From: Emmonsiellopsis sp. PD_33
Lineage: Eukaryota > Ascomycota > Eurotiomycetes > Onygenales > Ajellomycetaceae
Length of the DNA stretch: 64,000 bases
NCBI GenBank assembly: GCA_032988165.1
Contig: JANTQF010000142.1
Coordinates: forward strand, 21,257 to 85,256
Direction: 5' to 3'
Position numbers and translations under genes: made by a program
Shown here: positions 1-9,427 of the stretch, in pieces
Layout: each line of letters begins with the position of its first letter
Position numbering within the stretch: the stretch's first letter is position 1
The notes under the pieces: generated by a model
Told to the model about the DNA's origin: nothing
The model's database searches: none
What the model saw: the letters and a program-made list of their open reading frames with translations, nothing else

Positions 1-1
1 G

Positions 2-190
2 AGGAGAGGACTATACCCGCCGAAAAGGGGCGAGGATGAAGAGCCCCTGACCGCGCGAGAGAAGATATATGGTAAAGGTCAGAAGTATCTGAGGAGTGAT
101 CATACAGGGAGTCAGTACAAGTATGATGTTTATAAGGAGGAAGAGCCATATGTGAAGCCGGCTGAAGGGGAGCAACAGAACCCTGAATAA
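2..190 (+). CDS. C-terminal end of an unidentified protein (cut by window edge)
   Basis: An open frame enters from the left edge and stops at TAA 188-190, giving the last 62 residues of a protein. The segment is hydrophilic, with many Lys, Glu, Tyr and Gly residues (for example REKIYGKGQKYL and SQYKYDVYKEEEPYV). It has no membrane segment. I do not recognise the family. The rest of the gene lies outside the window, so the start, the introns and the function cannot be judged. The opposite-strand open frame here is hydrophobic and looks like a shadow. The F-box gene that follows is convergent, with its stop at 369. Confidence 0.5.
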   Translation, partial: RRGLYPPKRGEDEEPLTAREKIYGKGQKYLRSDHTGSQYKYDVYKEEEPYVKPAEGEQQNPE

Positions 191-368
191 TTGTGAGCGC
201 ACTACTATCCAAGAGTGGTCTTTTTCCCCCGGCCGGGGATGGGGGAATAAGATATTTGCATGAACTTACTTAAATTGGGATGGGGCCCGTACAATAAATT
301 CTCATCTCTCCTTCAAAAACAAGGGCATATTTAGTTAAATAGACCTAGCCACCCTCCTCGTCGTTCAA

Positions 369-1856
369 TCACTGATTCCAGAAACCGGAAACATGAACCA
401 AACTGCAAACCACCCCTGCATCTGAACATATCCGTACTAATTCTTGAGGTAACTCTCCTTCAAGATCATAAAGCTTGATAACCAATTCTTCCAGTGGTGC
501 ACGACGTTTAGGCGAATCCTGCAAGTACCCGCCAACCAGCTTGATACAGGTTTCTTCCCACTTTCCCCATTTTGATTCCCACCCGGCCGAAGCTGACAAA
601 CAAAGCTTTCGCAGCCGTTCTTTCGGCAGGGTGAATTTCAATATTAGTAAGAAGCAAATCGAATGGATTGTAGAATCAGTGAACAGGATTTCGAGTGGTA
701 TCTCGGCGGTTTCAAGCCTGGTTAAATGCTCGATGGTTCCTATGGTTCCCATATACATGTTGCCAAATCCACGAAAAGCACGATTTGTGGAGTTGTGATT
801 CGGCGTTTGAAGAGGAAGATAGAGGACCAAGTGCTCCAAAGTCTCGCTAACTGGTTCCAGAGCGCTGCCAAGTACGTCGCACATCGCTGCCATTCCGTTT
901 GGATAGGGCCGATTATAATAGGTGAGGGATTTGAGGCTCGTAGCTTGGGCAAGCAAGGGTTTGAGACGATATGATTGTTGGCCTGGGTCACGCCACGTTA
1001 ACTCGGTGATAGTAGACGGTCCAAGCCTGTAAGATCTCTGTGGATCACATTCCATTAGGATATCTATATCGATGCTTTTAATAGACGGAAGACGGCAGAG
1101 AAAATAGATATTATAATCCAGGACAGCGCTATGGTTTTTCGTAGTCAGCTCGACATTTTCGAGATTGTAAAGTATGGAGTTTGAAGGAATCCCGGTCTCT
1201 TGGGCCATGGAGCAATCCACGATGTTAGAAAGAAAGCCTCCGAGCCAGTTTGTCATGCCACATAGTTCGAGTCGAAGAGACTTGAGTTTCGGAAGTTGGA
1301 GGACCAATAAAGCTGCAAGTATTGCGCTGTTCCCTTGCCGTAGTGCTTCTGTCCAGATCTCTTGCCTCTTTTGACCGAGCCGGTGTAGTGGACGTATAGC
1401 TACGTCCCGGATCAGAGCTTCATCTGTAGGGTCAGGGACCCATCCATCTTCCCAGGCGGTCTCGGCAGAAGCATCGTAGCTCCCAAGTGTCAGGTGTTCG
1501 GTCCAGAGCGCTTTTTTGGGTCCTCTGACGACAGAGAGAAGGAGGTTGCGCATTCGAGCATTGCTAGGCGATCTTGATAGCGAGTCTCTCTCATTGCCAT
1601 ACCACGTGAAATTGATATTCTTGTACAGGAACGGTTTGACAAGTGCGGGCATTGCTCGTGAGGTATAGGAAAGTGCGCAGAAATCACCCAATGTAAGATC
1701 TGAAAAGATTAGGAGTAGCAGTTCAAAGGGAAGATCAGTAAGCGTAGGCATGTTTGATAGAAAACGTAATGGGGAAGTAATCTGCGGAGATTTGTGTTGA
1801 TTTAGATGTCGTTGTCTCCGGAGTCTCAGCCGTAGGGAATTGACAATCGGGGACAT
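369..1856 (-). CDS. F-box protein (probable SCF substrate adaptor)
   Basis: Single-exon gene. The F-box is near the N terminus: LTDLPFELLLLIFSDLTLGD, at about residues 39-58, followed by the typical continuation with LYKNINF. In such proteins the F-box binds Skp1, and the rest, here a long leucine-rich region without clear repeats, presents a substrate to the SCF ubiquitin ligase. The substrate is unknown. The upstream ATG at 1856 gives 495 aa. A second ATG at 1751 starts just before the F-box and gives 460 aa, and it may be the real start because the 35 extra residues are basic and unconserved-looking. Fungal genomes carry many such orphan F-box genes, so I give no symbol. Confidence 0.8.
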   Translation of the reverse strand: MSPIVNSLRLRLRRQRHLNQHKSPQITSPLRFLSNMPTLTDLPFELLLLIFSDLTLGDFCALSYTSRAMPALVKPFLYKNINFTWYGNERDSLSRSPSNARMRNLLLSVVRGPKKALWTEHLTLGSYDASAETAWEDGWVPDPTDEALIRDVAIRPLHRLGQKRQEIWTEALRQGNSAILAALLVLQLPKLKSLRLELCGMTNWLGGFLSNIVDCSMAQETGIPSNSILYNLENVELTTKNHSAVLDYNIYFLCRLPSIKSIDIDILMECDPQRSYRLGPSTITELTWRDPGQQSYRLKPLLAQATSLKSLTYYNRPYPNGMAAMCDVLGSALEPVSETLEHLVLYLPLQTPNHNSTNRAFRGFGNMYMGTIGTIEHLTRLETAEIPLEILFTDSTIHSICFLLILKFTLPKERLRKLCLSASAGWESKWGKWEETCIKLVGGYLQDSPKRRAPLEELVIKLYDLEGELPQELVRICSDAGVVCSLVHVSGFWNQ

Positions 1857-2137
1857 TTCTTGCCAAGGCCCCGATCGGGACGAGGTTCAATGCCCTCCTA
1901 TCATGCTGCATTTTATCCTGCAATCTCACAACGAGAAATAGGATAATGTGAAGTACAACGGAGTTAATCAGTGCTTGACAACATGGTGTCCATTAATAAA
2001 CGTCGCCGATAGCTCTTTCCCCAAGACACGCCAAATTAAGGTTACGATTAGGGTTAAAATTGCGGCGGTTCGGCTAAAGCTTAAATTGATCGCACTAAAA
2101 TATATTCTTCGGTAGCCAAACTCTCTCCAACAAACCA

Positions 2138-2233
2138 GCATCATTGGTCTAGTGGTAGAATTCATCGTTGCCATTCGATTCCAACATCGGATTCCGACTC
2201 GATGAGGCCCGTGTTCGATTCACGGATGATGCA
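2138..2233 (+). tRNA. tRNA-Gly(GCC) with a 25-nt intron
   Basis: A full cloverleaf can be folded. The acceptor GCATCAT pairs with ATGATGC and the discriminator is A2233. The anticodon stem CATCG pairs with CGATG, and the loop TTGCCAT carries anticodon GCC at 2170-2172. The T arm is CCGTG-TTCGATT-CACGG. The mature length is 71 nt, normal for tRNA-Gly. Between positions 37 and 38 lies a 25-nt insert at 2174-2198, the canonical place for a nuclear tRNA intron. A run of eight T (2251-2258) downstream is a Pol III terminator. Nothing suggests a pseudogene. Confidence 0.93.
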
Positions 2234-2250
2234 ATTAAACAGCCAATTTC

Positions 2251-2258
2251 TTTTTTTT
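2251..2258 (+). terminator. Pol III terminator of tRNA-Gly
   Basis: Eight T residues 17 nt after the discriminator base of tRNA-Gly. Runs of this length end Pol III transcription in fungi. Confidence 0.7.
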
Positions 2259-2358
2259 CTTGTGAGTTTTTCTTTTTTGGTCAATCTTCTCCCTCATTCC
2301 TCTCCACCAGTCTTGCATTAGCTTGTTTCTTAACCATCTCTTTTTTATCTTATCCTCT

Positions 2359-2361
<3 letters not shown>

Positions 2362-2389
<28 letters not shown>

Positions 2390-2390
2390 C
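2362..2390. repeat. (CT)n microsatellite
   Basis: About 14 uninterrupted CT units within a longer pyrimidine tract, downstream of tRNA-Gly. Confidence 0.9.
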
Positions 2391-2873
2391 CCTTCTTGCC
2401 TACATCATCATCTTGTCGTCGCCGTCATGATAATTTATAGCGTCTTGTCTGCGGAATATATATCCAGCGGATGCCAAGCGATTTGGTCGATTAATCAGTA
2501 TATACCCATCACGCAAGTCCAAACCAAAATTATCAGTCCATTATGTATACCCATTTACTTATCGTGGCCTATTAACTACTCGATCTCTGCGTCAACCGAT
2601 TTGGCTAAGCACAGGTAGGAGATAATGATCGAATGATTGCTTGATTTCTCAAGTCCCTGTTAGTTAAAGCCCGGAGACACCAGGGGAAATGTTGTGTCTA
2701 AGTGAAATAATAGTTTATTTGTCCCCAGTATAAATAAGACCATTGTGCCTTGCAAGACGGAAAACATTGAGGGTTGCGAGACAAGATAGGGGTTGGCCAG
2801 GTGTTGGAAAAAATGCAATACGGAACCTTCTGTTCAAATTGTTTTCGAGGGTTAGCTTCATCACCAATCACAA

Positions 2874-2955
2874 GGCAAGATGGCCGAGCGGTCCAAGGCG
2901 CCAGATTAAGGTTCTGGTCTCGAAAGGGGCGTGGGTTCGAATCCCACTCTTGTCA
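2874..2955 (+). tRNA. tRNA-Leu(AAG)
   Basis: The acceptor GGCAAGA pairs with TCTTGTC, with one G-U wobble, and the discriminator is A2955. The D arm is GCC...GGC and contains the GAGCGGTC block. The anticodon stem CCAGA pairs with TCTGG around the loop TTAAGGT, so the anticodon is AAG (reads CTT, and CTC if inosine-modified). It has the long variable arm of a class II tRNA and the T arm GTGGG-TTCGAAT-CCCAC. At 82 nt it has no intron. T runs at 2960-2965 and 2968-2976 are Pol III terminators. Confidence 0.95.
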
Positions 2956-2959
2956 CTTC

Positions 2960-2976
2960 TTTTTTAATTTTTTTTT
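2960..2976 (+). terminator. Pol III terminator of tRNA-Leu
   Basis: Two successive T runs (6 and 9) directly after the tRNA-Leu gene. Confidence 0.7.
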
Positions 2977-3190
2977 ATATTTTTTTTATATCTACTTCGC
3001 TGAGATGTGTTAATCACCCCCTCAACCAGGGAGAGCAACACACATAATTAGCTAACCATTCAAACAATGAACAACTTTCCACACTGCCCTCGAAACCCGA
3101 ATCAAACTCCTAACTCTATCTCACACCCCGGCGTTCACTGCAACAAGCATCAGCCTCAAAGATAGCAGTTCACGTTCTCGAAGCCCTATA

Positions 3191-4364
3191 ATGACGATGG
3201 GGGATTTGAGGGCCGCCAGGCCTCCCATCAAGCTGGGGACTATGCGAGAAGCTCCAGCAGCCATCCGGGAGCTTCTAAATAAGTTCGAGTTCAATGACAT
3301 CTGTGGTGGCATCGGTATACTTCCACGCAGCTTGAAGGTAGTGTACTCTGTTGTATTCTCGTTTGGATATAACTCATATGAAATCCTCCCAGATACTGCT
3401 CAACGAGATCGATGACAGCCGGTACCATGGCCTTTTTTTCAACGACGGCATTACCTCTAACAAAGCGGACGACCTGGAACTGTTTCAAACGCTTCAGTCG
3501 ATTCAAAATGCTGCGTCCAAGTGTGATATGCTTATGAAGCCGGAGCCTTCTTGGGGCGATGAGATATTTCGACCGATGCTAAGCCTAGCTGTTGAGCTGG
3601 AGAATGGAGAGAGCGTGAAAAAAATCCAGGTCGAGAATGTGTATGTATATTTTTCTAATTTGCCAGCTCAGACGCGCATCAGACCTAGTATAATAAAATC
3701 ACATTTATGAGGGGCATTTCTGACGTTTATTCTGGCATAGGACTACTGCCCAGATATTCCCTGGATCTCTGGTGCCTGCAGGGCTTCGGAATCTACCATC
3801 AACGTCCAAAACAGTAGACTATTGTATCTACCTTTCGCAAACAGATCTTCAAGAAACCCACACTCAAGATATACTCGCAATGCGTGATATCGACATCGAT
3901 AATCATAGCATCAATCAAGCTGGATCGTCTGGCTATATCAAATGGCTTCCCCAGCTAGCAGCCGTTGTGTGTAAAAAGACTCCATCTGGAACAGAGGGCA
4001 CAGTTCAACTAGGCATCTGGATGGCCGCACTGCGCAAGCAGCTGGAAGAGCTCATGAAGCGGCCTGAACAGGGAGGAGTGCCATTGAAACCGATGCCATG
4101 CTTGAAAGTCGAGGGGCTCTGGTGGAAGATGTACTGGTGTTGTGTTGGAGATAAAGGAGAGACAGTAAGTTACTTCAAATTGAGCGCTCAATGGCATTTG
4201 TTGACTTCACTCCCCCATAGATGCTGTATGGACCTGTTGGACTCGGCTCGATGGCGACGATGAAAGGGATGTATCAGATATTGAACGGACTGCGGGCAAT
4301 TGTGAAATATGGTCGGGATGATTACTACCCGTGGTTTAGGGAAACAATTCTATGGGAAAGTTAG
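3191..4364 (+). CDS. PD-(D/E)XK nuclease-like family protein, possibly decayed
   Basis: Four exons join in frame: 3191-3337, 3393-3640, 3741-4164 and 4221-4364 (320 aa). Introns are 55, 100 and 56 nt. I assign it to the large, function-unknown fungal PD-(D/E)XK nuclease-like family from the order of its landmarks: an ARPPIKL start, GIGILPRSL, AASKCDMLMKPEPSWGDE, VENVTTAQIFP, SKTVDYCIYL, VQLGIWMAAL, and a C-terminal YYPWFRETILW. The presumed nuclease strand reads AVVCKKTPSG, where most members I know have an E-x-K element, so the acidic residue appears replaced by Cys. No ATG lies further upstream in this frame. An ATG at 3067 opens a different frame that stops near 3162, so the N terminus may be lost, frameshifted or carried on an unseen exon. 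The first intron donor, GTAGTG, is weak. The gene sits next to two tRNAs in a region that looks accessory. Confidence 0.7.
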
Positions 4365-4778
4365 AATTGCTATCATCGTCTCTGTATACGATACAGAAGG
4401 CGCACACCGTCCACTGTCCGTGAACCCCCCTAGTATTTAGACTGCCGAAGGCAATAGTTGTTATCGTTTTGAGGGGGAGATTGTCTTCTCATGTCTGCAA
4501 ATCGGATGATGTTCACTTTTATTTCGAATGGCAGCTTTCCAGCTCTGCTCACAGAAGAAAACAGTTCGGTGATTGCTCCGGTGAGTTGCGGTTGTAGATT
4601 TTGAGTTTCGATGTCTCAGGGGAAGCCCGGCTGAGTCAGCCGGAGAACAGACCGAGAGCCCCACTCACCAACTTGAATCCTTTTCTCCGACTGCAATATC
4701 AAAATCGATTGACCACAGAAGGATAATCCCAAGGAGAATTCCTCGTATATACTCCCTCCCTCGTCAACTCTCGCAGTA
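4365..4778. other. Intergenic gap and SDR promoter
   Basis: No gene seen. It carries the 3' end of the PD-(D/E)XK gene and the promoter of the SDR; GTATATA occurs about 35 bp before the SDR start codon. Confidence 0.5.
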
Positions 4779-5808
4779 ATGTCTGGTTCAAATAACCTCG
4801 TAGCAAGGCCTCTGGAAGGCAAGTTTGGCATCGTGACCGGGGGATCGAGGGGTAAAGTGTCCCCCACTACGTATCAGAAGCTCTTGTCTTCAACATCCGT
4901 TATCTTGCCTTAAGTTATGCATAAAAATAAAGAGTCACTCCTAACCCGTTTCTACAGGTATCGGCGCAGCCATTGCTGAAAACCTCGCCTCAAAAGGCTG
5001 CTCTCTCCTGCTTAACTACACCTCCCCCGCCTCCACGGAGCCAACCCTCGAGCTCTGCGAAAAGCTGACAAAAGAGCACTCAGTCCGTTGCATAAGCGTG
5101 CAAGCGGATCTCAGTGATCCCGAACCGGCCGTCGAGAAGATCCTAGCTAGTGCCAGAAACCATTTCACCTCCGCAGCCACCAACAGCCTGACTATCGATA
5201 TCCTCGTCAACAATGCCGGCATTGCGGGTGACAAACGCCTCAACGACCCCGTCAGGGGCCCTATTGAATCCGAACAGTTCAACCGCATATACACAGTCAA
5301 TGTGCTCGCACCCTTACTGCTGACTCAGGCCGTGGCTCCATACCTGCCCAAAGACCGCTCGGGCCGTATTATCAATCTCTCCAGCGTCAGCTCCAGCCTA
5401 GGCTTCGAAGGGCAGAGTATCTACGGCGGCACCAAGGCGGCCATCGAAGCCATGACGCGGACCTGGGCGCGAGAGCTCGGTGATCGCGCTACTGTCAATG
5501 CGATCAACCCCGGTCCTGTCATTGGAGATATGTACTGGAAGACCGGTGAGGATTTCTGGAAGATCATGCAGGGATGGCAGGATAATGCCCCCGGTAGCAA
5601 GATTGTGGTTCCCGAGGGGTTCAGTGGTACGGGGTCGGAACGGTTGAGTGAGGAGAATCGGAAGCTGGTGGTGGAGAAGATGGGCGGGAGGAGGCCTGCG
5701 TATACGGATGAGATTGCGGGGGTGGTGGGCATGTTGTGCACGAAGGATGGGCAGTGGTGTACGGGCAGTGTGGTGTGTGCCAATGGGGGACTGAGGATGT
5801 CTGTATGA
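4779..5808 (+). CDS. Short-chain dehydrogenase/reductase (classical SDR)
   Basis: Two exons, 4779-4851 and 4958-5808, with a 106-nt intron, encode 307 aa. The intron lies inside the cofactor motif: exon 1 ends in TGGSRG and exon 2 continues IG, restoring TGGSRGIG at residues 20-27. Other SDR landmarks are VNNAG near 108-112, the serine cluster SSVSSS near 166-171, the catalytic pair Y180 and K184 in YGGTK, and NPGP after it. These predict an NAD(P)H-dependent oxidoreductase of a carbonyl or hydroxyl substrate. The C terminus CTGSVVCANGG resembles the usual TG-x-x-x-x-x-DGG end. An insertion of about 30 residues before it is long for the family. Substrate and pathway cannot be read from the sequence, and no biosynthetic partner gene lies beside it. 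No signal peptide. Confidence 0.88.
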
Positions 5809-7068
5809 GGTGGATGGGGATGTTACTTAAATTACTGCTTTGAGTTATATATCCGTTGCTGTTGGCGTCAGGGCGGGAATTCTCCTATAGCTTGATTATC
5901 CTGCCTGCTGAGTTTGGAATCGTTCGTCAAGAATATCAAAACCAATCTGAGACTAAATATACTGGTTAAGAGGCCCCTTGAATCAGCTCAAGCATGCATG
6001 CAGGTGACTATTGGTTCTTAAATGCCTAACCTTTTACGGAGCAATCCTGGTTGATACCCAGCCGGCTTCTCGTTGTTCTATCAGGTCTCTCTAGCGAGAT
6101 CCAACTCTTGTTTGGAAGCATTTTTCAACACCTGAATGTTCATGTCTATTATATCATTCCATTAGAGTAATCTCCATTCTGCAGCCATTCAGGCACGTTT
6201 AATTGGTTTGCTATATCAGACTACAAGAACACTGATTTTATACCGTAAAAACCTGACCATCAATTTGTAGATTCAGGGGCCGTTCCATAACGAATAGGTT
6301 ATTATCTCGATGAACCGCTCAGCCTTAATTTGAATTCAAGGCAAAGTCCTTGTACCTGAATTCAGACCCCCTAAAAACCACAGGCAACAGAATTCATAGA
6401 TCCCCCCTGAGCCACAACCACAGCAGTGCGTAAAACTTCGGGCCCAACTGTCTTCAGCCACACCGACTCGGGACGTTGGAGGTTTAGGTGCTTAATTTTT
6501 ACGGGCCACAGGTTGTCTCTCTAGAATGTAAATCGAAGCATACAGAGCCCTAATGGTCTGATGCTCACTCTATTTTTTTTTGAAGCAGAATTAGCCGAAG
6601 ATTTTACATGCCTGACAGTGCCAGTCCTATGGAACTAGATGGGCCGGGGTAGCTATTCAAAGTAAATGATCCGCTGATAATATCCCCAATATGAATTTGA
6701 AAAACTTGCGGAATTGTTCCCTTGCATTTAAGGGGTTTACTGGAATTAAATTCGAACTAAAAGCGGCAGTGATAGCTATCCCGGACAGAATTATTAAAGT
6801 CGCTGCCTAGTTAAGCGCAGGCGATGACGACGATATGAGGCAGGCGAATGCGGTAGTTAGATCCCTGTACAATTGACGCTGACTGGAGATAAATATTAGG
6901 GCTGGGCGCTCCCTGGACGGAGATGTCTTGGATTTGTGTTTTATCAATCACTTATCTGATTGTTCCTCCATTCCATCTGATCTAGTATCTGATCAAATAT
7001 CGTCCCGTATCTTGTGGCCGGAGACATCTCTCTATCAACTCTCTGTCTGCCCCGCTTCTTCGCCCGGC
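5809..7068. other. Gene-free stretch before the 629-aa protein
   Basis: About 1.26 kb with many stop codons in all frames and no family I recognise. It holds the SDR 3' end and the promoter of the next gene. The open frame running into the next gene from 6928 begins with TTG, not ATG. Confidence 0.55.
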
Positions 7069-8958
7069 ATGGCCTCGCCAAGTCAGATCCCCGACGACGC
7101 CCCTCCGCCATATACTCCAGTCGACCCGCTCACCCCGTCCTCATCGGCAAATGAATCCTCCGTGATTGTAGACCCAACCGAGCTTCCTCCTAACAGTATA
7201 GAACCCCCGCCAAACTTCATCTCCGCCGCTCCGTATTTCCGAGAACGCCTCCCGCCCACCCTCCCGCACCCACAAGCGCAACTCCTCGAACATGCCCTGA
7301 CCGTCTATCCGCGCAGCCAGCCGAAGGACTACTCGCGGTTTCCCAAGTGTCTGCGGCCTCGGTCTGAAGCAATCAGCCAACATGACTGGAATACGTTCCT
7401 CAACTACCTCTTCCCCCAGCATCTCGCTCCGGCAGCCACCCAGTCTCATCTGCCCCGCAAGCTCCGTGCGGAGATTGAGCGGGACCGCAAGGACTGTCCG
7501 CAGGAGAGCGACCAGGAACGCCGGGCGAGAGTAGACGCCGTTATCACGGAGTGGAATCAGCATTTTTTCCGACCTAGAGGGGTCAGCATCTGCCTCACTT
7601 ATGTTCCGGTCAATGGACCACCACCTGCAACACATCTCTGTTCAAAATGCTACCCGTCAACCGTGAGGTCGTTGCCTGTGCGCAATGGCGCAACCGCCAA
7701 CGCCCCCCCGCTTGTCCGCGCCGGAACGGCCCCAGCAGCCTCATCTCAGTCCCCCATGGGCCTCCCTCCACTGGCCGCGCAATCAAGAAATAGTAGTTCA
7801 GCCCTCGCTCCGGAACTCACTCCAGTCGATGCCCACGGCTTGACCTCCTTCCCCCCTACACTTGAAAACCCGGGCACCCATCCCCTATCAAGCTTTCACA
7901 ATAATAATGGCTACTCGCCCTCTGACGGAATAATGGGCGCCACCAATGCGATTATGAACTGGGCCGCCCAGCTCTCCCATCGAGCGGAACAATACGGCCA
8001 ATGGGTCGGCGAGCAGGCAGTTGCACATGGAAAGCTGATCGAAGAACGCAGTCAGCAGTACGGCCAGATGATCGAGGAGCAAGCAAAAAAGCTTGACAAG
8101 ATCCCTCGCCCCGGACAGGCTACACAGATTGTGCATCCCATTTGGGGCGTTAATTTCAATCACCATTGGGGTCCGTTTTCCGGCATGCATCATGGCTGGA
8201 AACGTGGTGGTGGGCAGTTTGGACATCGTCATCATGGCCGTTTTGGACATTCTGGTTCTCCCCCGCATGCGCAGGAGTTGGGAGAGCATCCGTGGGGTGG
8301 GTGGGAGAGCCGCAAGGGGGGGAATAGGGGAAGGGGTGGACGAGGTGGACGAGGGCTGCGGAGGAGCGCGTCTGTTGACTCGACGTCATCGTCTTCATCT
8401 TCATCTTCTTCATCCTCCTCATCTTCTTCATCCGATGATTCATTCATGTCCAACCTGTCCGCCTACTCCCCCTCTCACAAAACAGAGATTGAAGGGTTTA
8501 GGGAGAAAATCCGCGCCCTTAGACAGGAGCATGAACGCGGCCATGGTGCGGAGCGCCTTGCTGATATAACCCAGCTCTGCCACGAGCTCCGCTCCCTCAA
8601 GTCTGCCCATAAGCAGTTCCGCTCATCCACGCGGAGCAACAGACACGGGACCAATGCAAATACATATGCCTACCCCTATGGTCGTTTTGGGCCGGGGGCC
8701 AGGGCAGGTCGTGGCAGCGGTGACAGTTGCGGCAAGGACAAAATCACAAAGGAAGAGAAACAGGCTTTGAAGAAAGAAATACAGCTCACCAAGCAAGAAT
8801 TCCAGAGTCTCTGTACGCAGCTCAAGCAGGAGAAGAAGCAGTTGCGGCGTGCGCGGAGGCAGAGGAGAAAAGAGGCCAAGAAGGTTAGGAGGGAGGAGAA
8901 GAGGAAGAATAGGGCGAAGGGAAAGGGGAAGGGGAGGAGTACGACTACGACTTTTTAA
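7069..8958 (+). CDS. Unidentified low-complexity protein with Pro, His/Gly, Ser and basic coiled segments
   Basis: Single exon, 629 aa from the ATG at 7069, which has a good context (GGCATGG). I do not recognise a characterised family. In order the protein has a Pro-rich head (DDAPPPYTPVDPLTP), a conserved-looking block at about 85-190 (PKDYSRFPKCLRPRS, HDWNTFLNYLFPQHL, TYVPVNG), then a Ser/Pro linker. A segment with QYGQWVGEQ and QYGQMIEEQ follows, then a His/Gly-rich stretch (HHHWGPF-like, GHRHHGRFGH), an RGGRGGRG block, and a run of about 18 serines at roughly 441-458. It ends in a highly basic Lys/Arg/Glu coiled segment. The Asn-Phe-Leu-rich block after the Pro head is the only part that looks like a folded domain. 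RGG and basic tails suggest RNA or membrane-surface binding, but that is a guess. Confidence 0.75.
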   Translation: MASPSQIPDDAPPPYTPVDPLTPSSSANESSVIVDPTELPPNSIEPPPNFISAAPYFRERLPPTLPHPQAQLLEHALTVYPRSQPKDYSRFPKCLRPRSEAISQHDWNTFLNYLFPQHLAPAATQSHLPRKLRAEIERDRKDCPQESDQERRARVDAVITEWNQHFFRPRGVSICLTYVPVNGPPPATHLCSKCYPSTVRSLPVRNGATANAPPLVRAGTAPAASSQSPMGLPPLAAQSRNSSSALAPELTPVDAHGLTSFPPTLENPGTHPLSSFHNNNGYSPSDGIMGATNAIMNWAAQLSHRAEQYGQWVGEQAVAHGKLIEERSQQYGQMIEEQAKKLDKIPRPGQATQIVHPIWGVNFNHHWGPFSGMHHGWKRGGGQFGHRHHGRFGHSGSPPHAQELGEHPWGGWESRKGGNRGRGGRGGRGLRRSASVDSTSSSSSSSSSSSSSSSSDDSFMSNLSAYSPSHKTEIEGFREKIRALRQEHERGHGAERLADITQLCHELRSLKSAHKQFRSSTRSNRHGTNANTYAYPYGRFGPGARAGRGSGDSCGKDKITKEEKQALKKEIQLTKQEFQSLCTQLKQEKKQLRRARRQRRKEAKKVRREEKRKNRAKGKGKGRSTTTTF

Positions 8959-9427
8959 TAATGGGGGGAGTTTGATGCGATGAATGTGACTTTCTTTTTT
9001 GTTTCGGGTTGACTTTCTTATGCTGCTTGTATAAGTTACCTATTTGTTTAGGCCGTTTTATTTACTCTACTCCCTCCCGTCCTTCAACATTGAAAAAAGA
9101 AAAAAGGGCCAGATTTCATATGCCTCTTCTCCTCATTCCCTTACATTCTCTCCTTCTATCTCATAATATAACGAATAATGAATGACGAAGAATGATACCA
9201 ATCCCATTCCCCAGGGCAGAAAGGAAATATATCAAATCTGAACCTGCCTCTCTAATATCTGAAGAGCACATTTCCTGCAGAAACTCCCTTTATATCGAAC
9301 AAAAAGTATCGCCGTAATTTCCCTCCCCTCCGCTTCATGGGATAGATCAACCGCCATAACAAATACCTCATCCACCCACAATCTCCAACCTCCATGGCAT
9401 CCCAACATCCACCCAACCTCCACCCAT
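8959..9427. other. Convergent 3' region
   Basis: Lies between the stops of the 629-aa gene and NAA10. It is T-rich then C-rich, with no gene seen. Confidence 0.5.

Larger units (their letters stand above)
2234..2873. other. Gap between the two tRNA genes
   Basis: No convincing gene. It holds the Pol III terminator and a CT microsatellite at about 2362-2390 inside a pyrimidine-rich tract. The small open frames here have no recognisable family content. Confidence 0.6.

Noticed and set aside
2035..2062. GATTAGGGTTAAAATT as interstitial telomere repeat
   Set aside because: Only one degenerate TTAGGGTT-like unit is present, so it cannot be called telomeric.
6928..7068. Extended N terminus of the 629-aa protein
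   Set aside because: The extension begins with TTG, not ATG; the first in-frame ATG is 7069 and has a good context.
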